Shown: piece by piece, positions 1-7,755 of the stretch
Layout: each line of letters begins with the position of its first letter
Numbering within the stretch: position 1 is the stretch's first letter
The notes under the pieces: generated by a model
Told to the model about the DNA's origin: nothing
Seen by the model: the letters and a program-made list of their open reading frames with translations, nothing else
The model's database searches: none
Made by a program: the position numbers and the translations under genes
NCBI GenBank assembly: GCA_021780935.1
Contig: JAJXXT010000023.1
Span: 1 to 46,382, forward strand
Source of the DNA: Pseudomonadota bacterium
GTDB taxonomy: Bacteria > Pseudomonadota > Alphaproteobacteria > Acetobacterales > Acetobacteraceae
Direction: 5' to 3'
DNA length: 46,382 nucleotides

Positions 1-285
1 GCCGCGCCGCCACCGGCACTGCCAGGCGCCGCGCTGTGCTTCGGCGTGCCGGCGGGCGCGGTACGGCTGCTGCCACCGGGGCCGGCGGCCACCCGCGACA
101 ACCGGCTGGCCGGCGTGGTCGGCACCTGCCACGTGCTGAGCGACCGCGCCACGCTCGGCATCGCCATCGGCGGCGAAACGCTGTTCGCTACCCTGCCGCC
201 GGCCAATCTGCCGGGCGTGGGCGATGCGGTCAGCGTGGTGGTGCCGGCCGAGGCGATCCGCGTCTGGCCGGCGCCGGCGGCCTAA
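1..285 (+). CDS. ABC transporter ATP-binding protein, C-terminal (TOBE) fragment
   Basis: The frame is open from the first base of the window and ends in TAA at 283-285, so only the last 94 residues are present. The visible part looks like the TOBE domain that follows the ATPase domain in import ABC proteins of the spermidine/iron/molybdate type: a start like 'FGVPAGAVRLLPPG', then a beta-rich stretch with 'IAIGGETLFATLP' and a final 'VVVPAEAIRVW'. No Walker motif lies inside the window. The gene converges on the dehydratase gene and their stop codons overlap. The substrate cannot be told from this fragment. The family call rests on fold-like pattern only. Confidence 0.6.
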   Translation, partial: AAPPPALPGAALCFGVPAGAVRLLPPGPAATRDNRLAGVVGTCHVLSDRATLGIAIGGETLFATLPPANLPGVGDAVSVVVPAEAIRVWPAPAA

Positions 286-1235
286 CCCTCCAGCACGCGG
301 CGATAGACCGGCATGTCCACGTTGCCGCCCGAGAGCACCACGCCGACCTCGCGCCCGCGCATCGTCTCGCGCTCCCGCAGCAGGGCGGCGAGGGCGGCGG
401 CACCCGCGCCCTCGGCGGCCTGGTGCGTGTCCTGGAAGAAGATGCGCATCGCCGCCTCGATCTCGGCGTCGCTCACCGCAACGATCCGGTCGGCACCGCG
501 GCCGTAGATCGCCAGCGCCTCCGCCACCGGCACGCGCACGGCAAGCCCGTCGGCCATGGTGTTCGCGGCGTTGGTCTCGACCGGCTCACCGCGCTCGAAG
601 GAAAGTTTCGCGCAGGCCGCGCCCTCCGCCACCACGCCGACGATGCGCGCGGCTACCCCCAGCGCGTCGCGCGCGGCGATGGTGCCACAGATGCCGGAGC
701 CGCAGCCGATCGGTACATAGACGGTATGAAGATCGGGCAGCGCCGAAAACAGCTCAAAACCATAGGTCGCGACACCGCGCACCAGCTCGCGATGAAACGG
801 CGGCACCATGAACAGTCCCTCGGCCGCCGCGAGCCGCGCCGCCTCCGGCCGTGCCGCGTCGAAATCGTCGCCGAACTCGATCAGCTCCGCGCCGAACGCC
901 CGCATCGCCCGGTTCTTCTCAACCGAGTTACCGCGCGGCACGACGATCACCGCGCGCAGGCCGGCGGCAACCGCGGCGCGCGCCTGGCTCTGCCCGTGAT
1001 TGCCGCGCGTCGCGGTGACGATGCCCTGCATCGCCGGATGCTCGCGTCGCAGCCAGTCGATGAAGGTGACGCCGCCGCGCACCTTGAACGCCCCGGTAGG
1101 TGCGTGGTTCTCGTGCTTCACCCAAACCCGCGCGCCGGCGCGCTCCGACAGCAGCGGCCAGAGATGCTGCGGCGTCGGCGGCACCTGGCGATGCACGAGT
1201 GTCGCCGCCGCTTCCAGCTCGTTTCGGTTGAACAT
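282..1235 (-). CDS. threonine/serine dehydratase-like PLP enzyme
   Basis: A 317-aa fold-type II PLP enzyme of the threonine dehydratase family, which deaminates L-threonine or L-serine (or a hydroxyamino acid such as 3-hydroxyaspartate) to an oxo acid and ammonia in the cytoplasm. The PLP lysine is K51 in 'PTGAFKVRGG'. The substrate-loop motif is 'TRGNHGQS' (76-83), the phosphate-binding glycine loop is 'GCGSGICG' (177-184), and a late 'SGGN' contacts the PLP ring. There is no C-terminal ACT domain, so it is the short, catabolic-type form rather than feedback-inhibited biosynthetic IlvA. The ATG is preceded by GGGAG. The arginine in 'TRGNHG' replaces the usual small residue of 'SAGNHAQG', so the exact substrate is open. 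Confidence 0.85.
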   Translation of the reverse strand: MFNRNELEAAATLVHRQVPPTPQHLWPLLSERAGARVWVKHENHAPTGAFKVRGGVTFIDWLRREHPAMQGIVTATRGNHGQSQARAAVAAGLRAVIVVPRGNSVEKNRAMRAFGAELIEFGDDFDAARPEAARLAAAEGLFMVPPFHRELVRGVATYGFELFSALPDLHTVYVPIGCGSGICGTIAARDALGVAARIVGVVAEGAACAKLSFERGEPVETNAANTMADGLAVRVPVAEALAIYGRGADRIVAVSDAEIEAAMRIFFQDTHQAAEGAGAAALAALLRERETMRGREVGVVLSGGNVDMPVYRRVLEG

Positions 1236-1267
1236 CGTATTTCTCCCAGGAGTTTTCGCGGCGGGCT

Positions 1268-3037
1268 TCAGGCGGCGAAGATCAGGGCGCGGATTCGTTC
1301 TGGATCGGAATGACCCATGATGGCGGCGGCGAAGCGCGACGCCTCCTCGACATCGAGCGAGCGGATCGCGAGCTTCACGCGCGGCACGGCGCTCGCCGAC
1401 ATGCTGAACTGCCGCAGCCCGAGCCCGACCAGCAGGCGCGCAAGGCGAGGGTCGGCCGCCATCTCGCCGCAGACCGAGACCGGCACATGGAAGCGCAGGG
1501 CCGCCTCCGTCGCGAATTGGATGAGGCGCAGCACGGCAGGGTGCAGCGGGTCGTAGAGGGCGGCCACCGCCGCCTCGCCGCGGTCCACCGCGAGCGTGTA
1601 CATCGCCAGATCGTTGGTGCCGATGGCGAAGAAATCCGCCTCCTGCGCCAGCGCGTCCGCGGCCAGTGCTGCACCCGGCGTTTCCACCATGACGCCGAGC
1701 GGCGGCAGCGTGTCGGGCAGGCGCAGCCCCTGCCGGCGCAGCCGCCGCGCGGCGCGCAGCAGGTGCTCACGCGCCGCGCGCAGCTCGCCCAGCGTGTTCA
1801 CCATCGGCAGCAGGATGCGCACCGGCCCCACCACCGCGGCGCGCAGGATCGCGGCAAGCTGGGTCTCGAACAATTCCGGCTGGCGCAGCAGCAGGCGGAC
1901 GCCGCGCAGGCCGAGGGCGGGGTTCGCATCGCGCGCCTCGGGCACCAGGCGCGCGCTGGCCAGCGCCTCGATCTCCTTCTCGCCGCCCCAGTCGAGCACG
2001 CGGATGGTGACCGGGTCGCCGCCCATCGCCTCGATGATGGTGCGATAGGTCTCGGTCTGGTCGTCCTCGTTCGGCACCGTCTCGCGGTTCATGAACAGGA
2101 ACTCGCTGCGCAGCAGGCCGATGCCGACCGCGCCCGACTGCGCGATCAGCGGCAGCTCCGCCGGCAGCTCCAGATTGGCGGCAAGCTCGATGGGCATGCC
2201 GTCATGGGTCACCGCGGGCAGGCGGCGAAGCTGCGCCAGGCGCTGGCGCTCCCTCGCATAGGCGATGATGCCGCGCCGGGCCGCCGCGCGCGCCGCCGCC
2301 GCCGGGTTGATCACCACCTCACCGGTGCCGCCGTCGAGCGTCAGGGTATCGCCGGCACGGATCGCTTCCGTCAGCCCCGGCACACCCAGCACCGCCGGCA
2401 CGCCGAGTGCCCGTAGCAAAATCGCGGTGTGGCCGTCGGTGCCGCCCTCCTCGGTGACCACGCCGGCGAGCTTGGCCGGCTCCAGCAGGGCGGCGTCGGC
2501 GGGACGCAGGCCTTCCGCCACCAGCACGGCGCCGGCCGGCAGGTTGGTAAAACTGCGAAACGGTGTGCGGGTGAGGTTGCGCACCACGCGCCGGGTGATC
2601 TCGCGCACCTCCTCCGCCCGGCGGCGGCGGTCCGCGGCATCGCCGGGCGCCGCCAGCAGTGCGGCCACGATCTCCTCACAGGCGTCGGTCATCGCGGTCT
2701 CGGCCGAGACCAGGGTCTCGGCGATGCGCAGGCGCGCGCCCCGCAGCAGTCGGGAGCCGGCGAGCATCTGCCCATAGGCGTCGAGCAGCGGCGCGATCTC
2801 CGCCTGGCTGTCCTCCGGCAGGCTGGCGAGGCGGGCGCGCAGCTTGAGCAACTGGGCGCGCGACTGGGCGACGGCGGCGTCAAGGCGGGAGGTTTCGGCG
2901 GCGCTGTCGGCGGCCTGGATACGCCGGCGCACCACCGGCACTTCCTTTTCCTCGGCGGTGAAGACCGGGCCGATGGCGACGCCGGGCGAAACCGCGATGC
3001 CCCGCAGCCGCCGCTCGCGACGCGCCGCCTCCGCCAT
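1268..3037 (-). CDS. ptsI: PTS enzyme I (phosphoenolpyruvate-protein phosphotransferase)
   Basis: A 590-aa cytoplasmic enzyme that autophosphorylates from phosphoenolpyruvate and passes the phosphate to HPr. The phosphohistidine is H203 in 'GGTDGHTAIL', matching the swivelling His domain. The C-terminal PEP-binding barrel is seen as 'GLLRSEFLFM', 'IGTNDLAMYTLAVDR' and 'VSVCGEMAAD', where the cysteine is the catalytic acid. There is no N-terminal GAF domain, so it is the EI form rather than PtsP. The reading frame extends 32 codons upstream, but ATG 3037 is chosen because the family begins right at 'LRGIAVSPGVAIGP' and the earlier codons overlap HPr. It is last in the hprK-rapZ-EIIA-HPr-EI operon, 16 bases after ptsH. 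Confidence 0.95.
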   Translation of the reverse strand: MAEAARRERRLRGIAVSPGVAIGPVFTAEEKEVPVVRRRIQAADSAAETSRLDAAVAQSRAQLLKLRARLASLPEDSQAEIAPLLDAYGQMLAGSRLLRGARLRIAETLVSAETAMTDACEEIVAALLAAPGDAADRRRRAEEVREITRRVVRNLTRTPFRSFTNLPAGAVLVAEGLRPADAALLEPAKLAGVVTEEGGTDGHTAILLRALGVPAVLGVPGLTEAIRAGDTLTLDGGTGEVVINPAAAARAAARRGIIAYARERQRLAQLRRLPAVTHDGMPIELAANLELPAELPLIAQSGAVGIGLLRSEFLFMNRETVPNEDDQTETYRTIIEAMGGDPVTIRVLDWGGEKEIEALASARLVPEARDANPALGLRGVRLLLRQPELFETQLAAILRAAVVGPVRILLPMVNTLGELRAAREHLLRAARRLRRQGLRLPDTLPPLGVMVETPGAALAADALAQEADFFAIGTNDLAMYTLAVDRGEAAVAALYDPLHPAVLRLIQFATEAALRFHVPVSVCGEMAADPRLARLLVGLGLRQFSMSASAVPRVKLAIRSLDVEEASRFAAAIMGHSDPERIRALIFAA

Positions 3038-3053
3038 CAGTGCCCCTCCCGCA

Positions 3054-3368
3054 TCAATCGGTCTCGCCGAAGCCGGATTCGACCAGGGCGGCCAGAGCCT
3101 CCAGCGCCTCGCGCGCGTCCCAACCCTCGGCACGCAGCTCGATCTCGCTGCCAGGTCCGGCGCCGAGCAGCATCAGCCCCATGATGGACCGCCCGGAGAC
3201 GCTCTGCCCGTCCTTCAGCACGTCGACATTGGCGCCGAAACGTTCGAGCAGTGCTACGAATTTCGCCGCCGCCCGCGCATGCAGCCCGCGCTGGTTGACG
3301 ATGCGCAGGGAGCGCGCCAGCACCGGCACCGAAGCATGGCGGTCCTCGCCGCCCTCCTCGTCCGTCAC
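3054..3368 (-). CDS. ptsH: phosphocarrier protein HPr
   Basis: A 104-aa HPr that carries phosphate from enzyme I to EIIA. The active histidine is H30 in 'RGLHARAAAKF' and the regulatory serine phosphorylated by HprK is S61 in 'SGRSIMGLMLLGAGPG'. Both sites are intact, so the protein can be both PEP-dependent carrier and HprK target. It is about 15-20 residues longer at the N terminus than textbook HPr because the GTG at 3368, one base after the EIIA stop codon, is used as start. A later GTG at 3329 would give the usual length. The tight spacing to EIIA suggests coupling, which favours the upstream start. Confidence 0.93.
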   Translation of the reverse strand: MTDEEGGEDRHASVPVLARSLRIVNQRGLHARAAAKFVALLERFGANVDVLKDGQSVSGRSIMGLMLLGAGPGSEIELRAEGWDAREALEALAALVESGFGETD

Positions 3369-3369
3369 G

Positions 3370-3816
3370 TCAGTGGGGCTTGGCGGCGACGTGCCCGTGC
3401 AGCGCTACCGCGGGGTCGGCATGCTGTCCGAGGTCGGAGGCGCAGGCGATGTATTTGCGCCCGGCATCGCGCGCCACGCCCACCGCGTCCGCCAGCGTGC
3501 GCGAGGAGCGCACCTTGGCCAGCTTGATCAGCAGCGGCAGGTTGACGCCGCCGATCACTTCGACGGCGCGACCGTTCATCTGCTTCATCGCGAGGTTCGA
3601 GGGCGTGCCGCCGAACATGTCGGTGAGCAGCACGACGCCATCGCCCGAGTCCACCTCCTCGATGCGCTGCTCGATCTCGGCGCGGCGGTTCTCCATGTCG
3701 TCCTCGGCGCCGATGCAGACGGTCGCCACCTGCCGCTGCGGGCCGACCACGTGTTCCATGGCGCGGCGCAGTTCGTCGGCGAGGTGGCCGTGGGAGATGA
3801 GAACGAGTCCGATCAT
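3370..3816 (-). CDS. PTS EIIA component, mannose (ManX/PtsM-like) type
   Basis: A 148-aa EIIA protein of the mannose/fructose superfamily that accepts phosphate from HPr. The phosphohistidine is H9 in 'VLISHGHLA', in the position of His10 of ManX EIIA. The rest matches the family ('VVLLTDMFGGTPSNLA' and 'VEVIGGVNLPLLIKL'). No EIIB, EIIC or EIID domain is present here or nearby, as in the regulatory PTS of alphaproteobacteria, so it probably acts by protein contact instead of sugar uptake. The start is ATG 3816, because the 31 upstream codons are low-complexity and overlap the rapZ end. It lies 31 bases after rapZ and ends one base before ptsH. Confidence 0.93.
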   Translation of the reverse strand: MIGLVLISHGHLADELRRAMEHVVGPQRQVATVCIGAEDDMENRRAEIEQRIEEVDSGDGVVLLTDMFGGTPSNLAMKQMNGRAVEVIGGVNLPLLIKLAKVRSSRTLADAVGVARDAGRKYIACASDLGQHADPAVALHGHVAAKPH

Positions 3817-3847
3817 GGTGCCTTGTGCCGATGAATGGCGCCGCGGT

Positions 3848-4759
3848 TCAGGCGCTGGCCGGGTGCGCGGTAGCGCGCTGGGGCACAACGCCCTCCCGGG
3901 CGAGTTCACGATGCCGGATGCTCACGCGCCAGCCCTGTCCTGTAAGATGCTTCGCCAGTGTCTCGACCACATGCACCGAGCGGTGACGCCCGCCGGTGCA
4001 GCCAACCCCGATGGTTACGTATTTTTTGCCCTCTTGCACGAAACGTGGCAAGAGCAAGGCAAGCAGGCCGTTCACATGGCGCAGGAATGGCGCGAAATCC
4101 GGGTCCTCCTCCACATAGGCACCGACCGCCGCGTCCAAACCCGTCATGGGCCTTAAATTCAGGTCATAGTGAGGGTTACGGAGAAATCTTGCGTCGAGCA
4201 CGAGGTCCGATTCGCGCGGCAGTCCCGCGGGATAGGCAAAGGAGACCAGCGTCACCGCGAGTGCCGGCGCCGCCTCCGTGCCCGGCGGATGGGCGTAGCG
4301 AGCCTCGATTTGCTGCCGGAGCGCGGAGAGCGGCAGGTCCGACGTGTCGATGACGAGGTCCGCCGTCTCCTGCAGCGCCGCGGTGATGCGCTGCTCCTCG
4401 GCGATGCCGTCCGCCACCTGCCCGAGCAGCGCCAGCGGATGGCGCCGCCGCGTCTCGGTATAGCGGCGCAGCAACACGGCCTCGTCCGCCCAGGCAAACA
4501 CCAGCTCCGGCCACAGCGCCGGATCTTCCCGCAGCGCGGCCAGCGCCTTCAGCACCGCGCCGGCATCGAAGCCGCGCGAACGGGCATCGACACCGATGGC
4601 GAGCCGCCGCGCGCCCCCCTCACGCGCCAGCGCGCCGATCATGCCGAGCGGCGGATTGTCCACCGCCTCGAAGCCGATATCCTCGAGGGCGCGCAGGATG
4701 GACGCCTTGCCGGCACCGGACAGCCCGCTCACCAGCACCACCGGCACACGGTTGTTCAA
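3848..4759 (-). CDS. rapZ: RapZ-family nucleotide-binding protein (RNase adapter family)
   Basis: A 303-aa P-loop protein of the RapZ (YvcJ/YhbJ) family. Walker A is 'GLSGAGKA' near residues 12-19, followed by 'ALEDIGFEAVDNPP', a family signature. The C-terminal half has 'LRNPHYDLNLRPMTGLD', 'YVTIGVGCTGGRHRSV' and 'HRELAREG', the conserved RNA/ligand-binding domain. The enterobacterial member guides RNase E to the glmZ sRNA, but the alphaproteobacterial role is less clear and may be a nucleotide- or sugar-sensing link to the PTS. The start is TTG 4759, whose bases overlap the hprK stop as TTGA. A GTG five codons in is the alternative. A long upstream open frame opposite hprK is not coding. 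Confidence 0.92.
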   Translation of the reverse strand: MNNRVPVVLVSGLSGAGKASILRALEDIGFEAVDNPPLGMIGALAREGGARRLAIGVDARSRGFDAGAVLKALAALREDPALWPELVFAWADEAVLLRRYTETRRRHPLALLGQVADGIAEEQRITAALQETADLVIDTSDLPLSALRQQIEARYAHPPGTEAAPALAVTLVSFAYPAGLPRESDLVLDARFLRNPHYDLNLRPMTGLDAAVGAYVEEDPDFAPFLRHVNGLLALLLPRFVQEGKKYVTIGVGCTGGRHRSVHVVETLAKHLTGQGWRVSIRHRELAREGVVPQRATAHPASA

Positions 4760-5187
4760 GGTGAAACCCCGAACGCGCCAGCCACCGAGGCGAGCCTGCC
4801 GGTCGCCAGGTCGAGCGCGCGTTCCAGCAGCGACGCGGCGGAGGCTGGACGCGGGTCGAGCAGGATTTCCGGCACACCGAAGGCCTGGCCCGCGCGTCCC
4901 GGCAGGCGCGCCACCGCGTCCGCCGCTACCAGCCGGGCGGCAAGGGCCAGCCGTGCTACAGCCAGATGGGGCAGCCGCAGAATGCCGAGACCGCGGATCT
5001 CCAGCAGTCCCGCCAGCGCCGGTGGCGCCCGGACCACGCCGTTCTCGATCTCGACCCGATCGTCGGCCACCAGAACGAACCCCCTGTCGAGCAGGCGCAG
5101 CAGCAAATCCGATTTGCCGGATCCGGGGGGACCGATCAGCAGCACCCCCGCACCCCCGCGCGCCGCGCAGCTCCCATGCACCTGCAT
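4756..5187 (-). CDS. hprK: HPr kinase/phosphorylase (short alphaproteobacterial form)
   Basis: A 143-aa protein equal to the C-terminal kinase domain of HprK. It begins 'MQVHGSCAARGGAGVLL' and has the P-loop 'GPPGSGKS' at residues 19-26, then 'LVADDRVEI' and 'IEIRGLGI'-like segments ('LLEIRGLGILRLP'). It phosphorylates and dephosphorylates the serine of HPr (S61 in the neighbouring gene). The N-terminal regulatory domain of firmicute HprK is missing, which is normal for alphaproteobacteria. The ATG at 5187 is preferred, and a TTG one codon earlier is possible. A GAGAAAGG stretch lies about 15 bases upstream. It is first in the PTS operon and its stop overlaps the rapZ start. Confidence 0.92.
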   Translation of the reverse strand: MQVHGSCAARGGAGVLLIGPPGSGKSDLLLRLLDRGFVLVADDRVEIENGVVRAPPALAGLLEIRGLGILRLPHLAVARLALAARLVAADAVARLPGRAGQAFGVPEILLDPRPASAASLLERALDLATGRLASVAGAFGVSP

Positions 5188-5259
5188 CAACCCATTTATG
5201 AACCTTTCTCAAGGTCGGGGGAAGCGCCAGATTGCGCGCTGCATACAAGGGAGAACGCC

Positions 5260-6039
5260 ATGGACCAGCCACCGGTACTGCTCGCCCGCGATGCGCGGGG
5301 AATCGCCACCGCGACGCTGAACCGCCCGGCCCGCGGCAATGCCTATGACGAGGCGATGCTCGGCGCGCTGATCGAGGGGCTCGCCACCCTCACTGACGCC
5401 CGCGCCCTGGTGATTCGCGGTGCCGGCCGGCATTTCCAGGCGGGCGCCGATATCGGCTGGCTGGGCCGTGCGGCGAGCTATAAGCCGGAGCAGGCCTTCG
5501 CCGCCTCCATGGCAACGACGCAGGCGATGCAGAAGCTCAACGAACTGCCCTGTCCCACCATCGCGCTGGTGCAGGGCGCGTGCTTCGGCGGTGGCTGCGG
5601 CATGCTCTGCTGCTGCGACGTGGTGCTCGCCGACCCGCAGGCGATCTTCGGCCTCACCGAGGTGCGCGTGGGCGTGGCGCCGACGCCGATCTCGACGCAC
5701 ATGGTGCACGCGATGGGGCTGCGCCACACCAGGCGTTACGCCCTCACCGGGGAGCGTTTCGGCGCGGCGGAGGCGCTGCGCATCGGCCTGGTGCACGAGA
5801 TCGCGGACGGCACGCAACGCGAGGCGCGGCTCACCGAAATACTCGACGCGATCATGCTCGGCGCGCCCGGCGCGATCGCGACGACCAAGGCGAGCTTCCT
5901 CGGCGCCAACGGCATGACGCTCGACGCCCGCCAAATGGCGCTGCTCGCGCATGAGAGCTGGATGCAGCGGGCCAGCGCGGAAGGGCTTGAGGGGACGGCC
6001 GCCTTCGCGGAAAAGCGCCAGCCGGACTGGTATCGGTAA
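5260..6039 (+). CDS. enoyl-CoA hydratase/isomerase family protein
   Basis: A 259-aa crotonase-fold protein. The oxyanion-hole segments are 'FQAGADIGWL' (59-68) and 'GACFGGGCGML' (106-116). The second catalytic glutamate of crotonase is kept as E134 in 'LTEVRVGVAP', but the first (Glu144 of rat crotonase) is glycine here (G114). That pattern is shared with LiuC-like methylglutaconyl-CoA hydratases ('FGGGVGL'), so a branched-chain acyl-CoA hydratase or another crotonase reaction is likelier than ordinary beta-oxidation. The start at ATG 5260 is fixed by AAGGGAG nine bases upstream. It is divergent from hprK. The exact substrate is not established. Confidence 0.85.
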   Translation: MDQPPVLLARDARGIATATLNRPARGNAYDEAMLGALIEGLATLTDARALVIRGAGRHFQAGADIGWLGRAASYKPEQAFAASMATTQAMQKLNELPCPTIALVQGACFGGGCGMLCCCDVVLADPQAIFGLTEVRVGVAPTPISTHMVHAMGLRHTRRYALTGERFGAAEALRIGLVHEIADGTQREARLTEILDAIMLGAPGAIATTKASFLGANGMTLDARQMALLAHESWMQRASAEGLEGTAAFAEKRQPDWYR

Positions 6040-6045
6040 CCGACG

Positions 6046-6951
6046 TCAGCCGCGCCCGATCAGGATCGCGAGCGCGATGGCAAAACCCACATCGCGGTTG
6101 GCGTTGAACAGCCAAAGGGAAAGCGCGGGGTCGTTTACATCGAGGCGCCACACCTGCCGCGCCAGCAGGAACGCGGGCAACAGCAGCGCCACATCGTAGG
6201 CCGGCGAAAGGCCGGCGACCGCGCCCGCCAGCACCAGGCAGATCAGCATCGCCCCGTAGAACAGCGCGATGAACCGCCGCGAGCGGTCGCCGAACAGGCG
6301 TGCGGTGGAGCGGATGCCGACCAGCGCGTCGTCGTCGCGGTCCTGCAGCGCATAAATCGTGTCGTAGCCGAGAATCCAGAAGAACGCCGCCGCGTAGAGG
6401 ATCAGCGCCGGTGCGAGCGGCGCATGCGCCGCGGCACCGCCAAGCAGCGCGCCCCAGCTGAAGGTCAGCCCGAGCACCGCCTGCGGCCACCAGGTGACGC
6501 GCTTGGCCAGCGGATAGAGCACGACGAGCGGCAGCGAGGCGGCGCCGACCAGCCAGGCAAAGGGCGGCAGCAGCAGCAGGACCGCGAGCCCGATCACCCC
6601 CAGAAGGGCCAGAAACACCAGCGCCTGAAACGGCGTGACGGTGCCGGCGGCGAGCGGCCGCTGGGCGGTGCGGGCCACGCGCCGGTCGAGATCACGGTCC
6701 CAGAGGTCATTCACCACGCAGCCCGCGCCACGGGTCGCGAAGGCGCCGACCAGAAACAGCAGCGCCAGCCCCAGCATGGGCTGCCCGCGCGCGCCCAGGG
6801 TGATCGCCCACAGCCCAGGCATGTACAGCAGCCAGGCGCCGATCGGCCGGTCGAGCCGGGCGAGCAGCGCGTAGGGCCGCAGCTTGACCGGCAGCCGTGC
6901 GACCCAGCCGCTGGCCCTGATATCCGTGTGCGCGGTTGCGGCCTGCGGCAT
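6046..6951 (-). CDS. ubiA: 4-hydroxybenzoate polyprenyltransferase
   Basis: A 301-aa integral membrane prenyltransferase that attaches the polyprenyl tail to 4-hydroxybenzoate in ubiquinone synthesis. The first Mg-diphosphate motif is 'NDLWDRDLD' (N81-D89) and the second is 'YALQDRDDD' in the loop near residue 205, both complete. About eight hydrophobic helices follow in the family pattern, including 'LVVLYPLAKRVTWWPQAVLG', typical of the bacterial UbiA branch. The ATG at 6951 lies only 22 bases from the rsmE start on the other strand, so their control elements must overlap. It ends 6 bases after the enoyl-CoA hydratase gene, converging with it. Confidence 0.93.
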   Translation of the reverse strand: MPQAATAHTDIRASGWVARLPVKLRPYALLARLDRPIGAWLLYMPGLWAITLGARGQPMLGLALLFLVGAFATRGAGCVVNDLWDRDLDRRVARTAQRPLAAGTVTPFQALVFLALLGVIGLAVLLLLPPFAWLVGAASLPLVVLYPLAKRVTWWPQAVLGLTFSWGALLGGAAAHAPLAPALILYAAAFFWILGYDTIYALQDRDDDALVGIRSTARLFGDRSRRFIALFYGAMLICLVLAGAVAGLSPAYDVALLLPAFLLARQVWRLDVNDPALSLWLFNANRDVGFAIALAILIGRG

Positions 6952-6973
6952 GACGCGGTTTCATCGCGCGCGC

Positions 6974-7687
6974 ATGACCCCGCCGTCAAATCATCGGTCG
7001 ATCCGCCTGTTCGTGAACGCACCGCTGGCTGCCGGCGCCACGGTCCCCGCCAGCGCGGCCCAGGCGCATTACCTGCTGCACGTGATGCGCCGGCAGCCGG
7101 GCGAGACCGTGGCGCTGTTCAACGGCCGCGACGGCGAGTGGGACGCGGTGATCGCGGCGCACGGCAAATCGCAGCACTTCACCATCGGCGAACGGCGGCG
7201 CGCCCAGGCGCCGGATACCGACCATTGGCTCGGCTTCGCGCTGCTCAAGCGCGATGCGGCGGACCTCGTGGTGCGCCAGGCGACGGAGCTTGGCATCGCG
7301 CGCATCTGCCCGTTCGTGGCGCGGCGCAGCCAGGGGGAGCGGGTGAACCTCGCCCGATGGCGGTCGATCGCGGTGGAGGCGGCGGAGCAGTGCGAGCGCC
7401 TGACGCTGCCCGAGATCGAGCCACCGCGGCCGCTCTCGGCACTGCTCGGCGCCTGGCCCGCCACACGGCCCCTCGTGGCGCTGATCGAGCGGATGGCGGC
7501 GCCCGACCTCGCCCCCGTCGCCGGGCCGGCCGGCCTGCTGGTCGGTCCCGAGGGCGGATTCGCACCCGAGGAAGTCGCGGAAATCCGCCAACACAGCGCT
7601 GTTGTCCCCGCCTCGCTCGGGCCGCGCATCCTGCGCGCGGAAACGGCCGCCATCGCCGGGCTCGCACGTATGCAAAGCGGCGTTTGA
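6974..7687 (+). CDS. rsmE: 16S rRNA (uracil1498-N3)-methyltransferase
   Basis: A 237-aa SPOUT-class RNA methyltransferase. The N-terminal PUA-like part starts 'SIRLFVNAPL' and has 'AHYLLHVMRRQPGE'. The C-terminal knotted SAM-binding part is marked by 'GLLVGPEGGFAPEE' and 'SLGPRILRAETAAIAGL', the RsmE signatures. It methylates U1498 of 16S rRNA in assembled 30S subunits. The start is ATG 6974; an in-frame ATG 24 bases earlier (6950) would overlap the ubiA start and adds residues not typical of the family. The protein is of the usual length. It is divergent from ubiA, followed by glutamate-cysteine ligase 68 bases later. Confidence 0.94.
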   Translation: MTPPSNHRSIRLFVNAPLAAGATVPASAAQAHYLLHVMRRQPGETVALFNGRDGEWDAVIAAHGKSQHFTIGERRRAQAPDTDHWLGFALLKRDAADLVVRQATELGIARICPFVARRSQGERVNLARWRSIAVEAAEQCERLTLPEIEPPRPLSALLGAWPATRPLVALIERMAAPDLAPVAGPAGLLVGPEGGFAPEEVAEIRQHSAVVPASLGPRILRAETAAIAGLARMQSGV

Positions 7688-7755
7688 TGCGGGCGGAAGG
7701 GATGCAACTGGCGCAGGACGACACCACATAGGCGCGGTCATTTTACGGAACGTCC

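Noticed and set aside
36..1313. Plus-strand 425-aa frame opposite the dehydratase
   Set aside because: Its sequence is Arg/Ala/Gly-rich low complexity, the usual shadow of a GC-rich gene; the minus strand has a complete PLP enzyme.
1310..2416. Plus-strand 368-aa frame opposite ptsI
   Set aside because: Shadow of ptsI, which has all its motifs.
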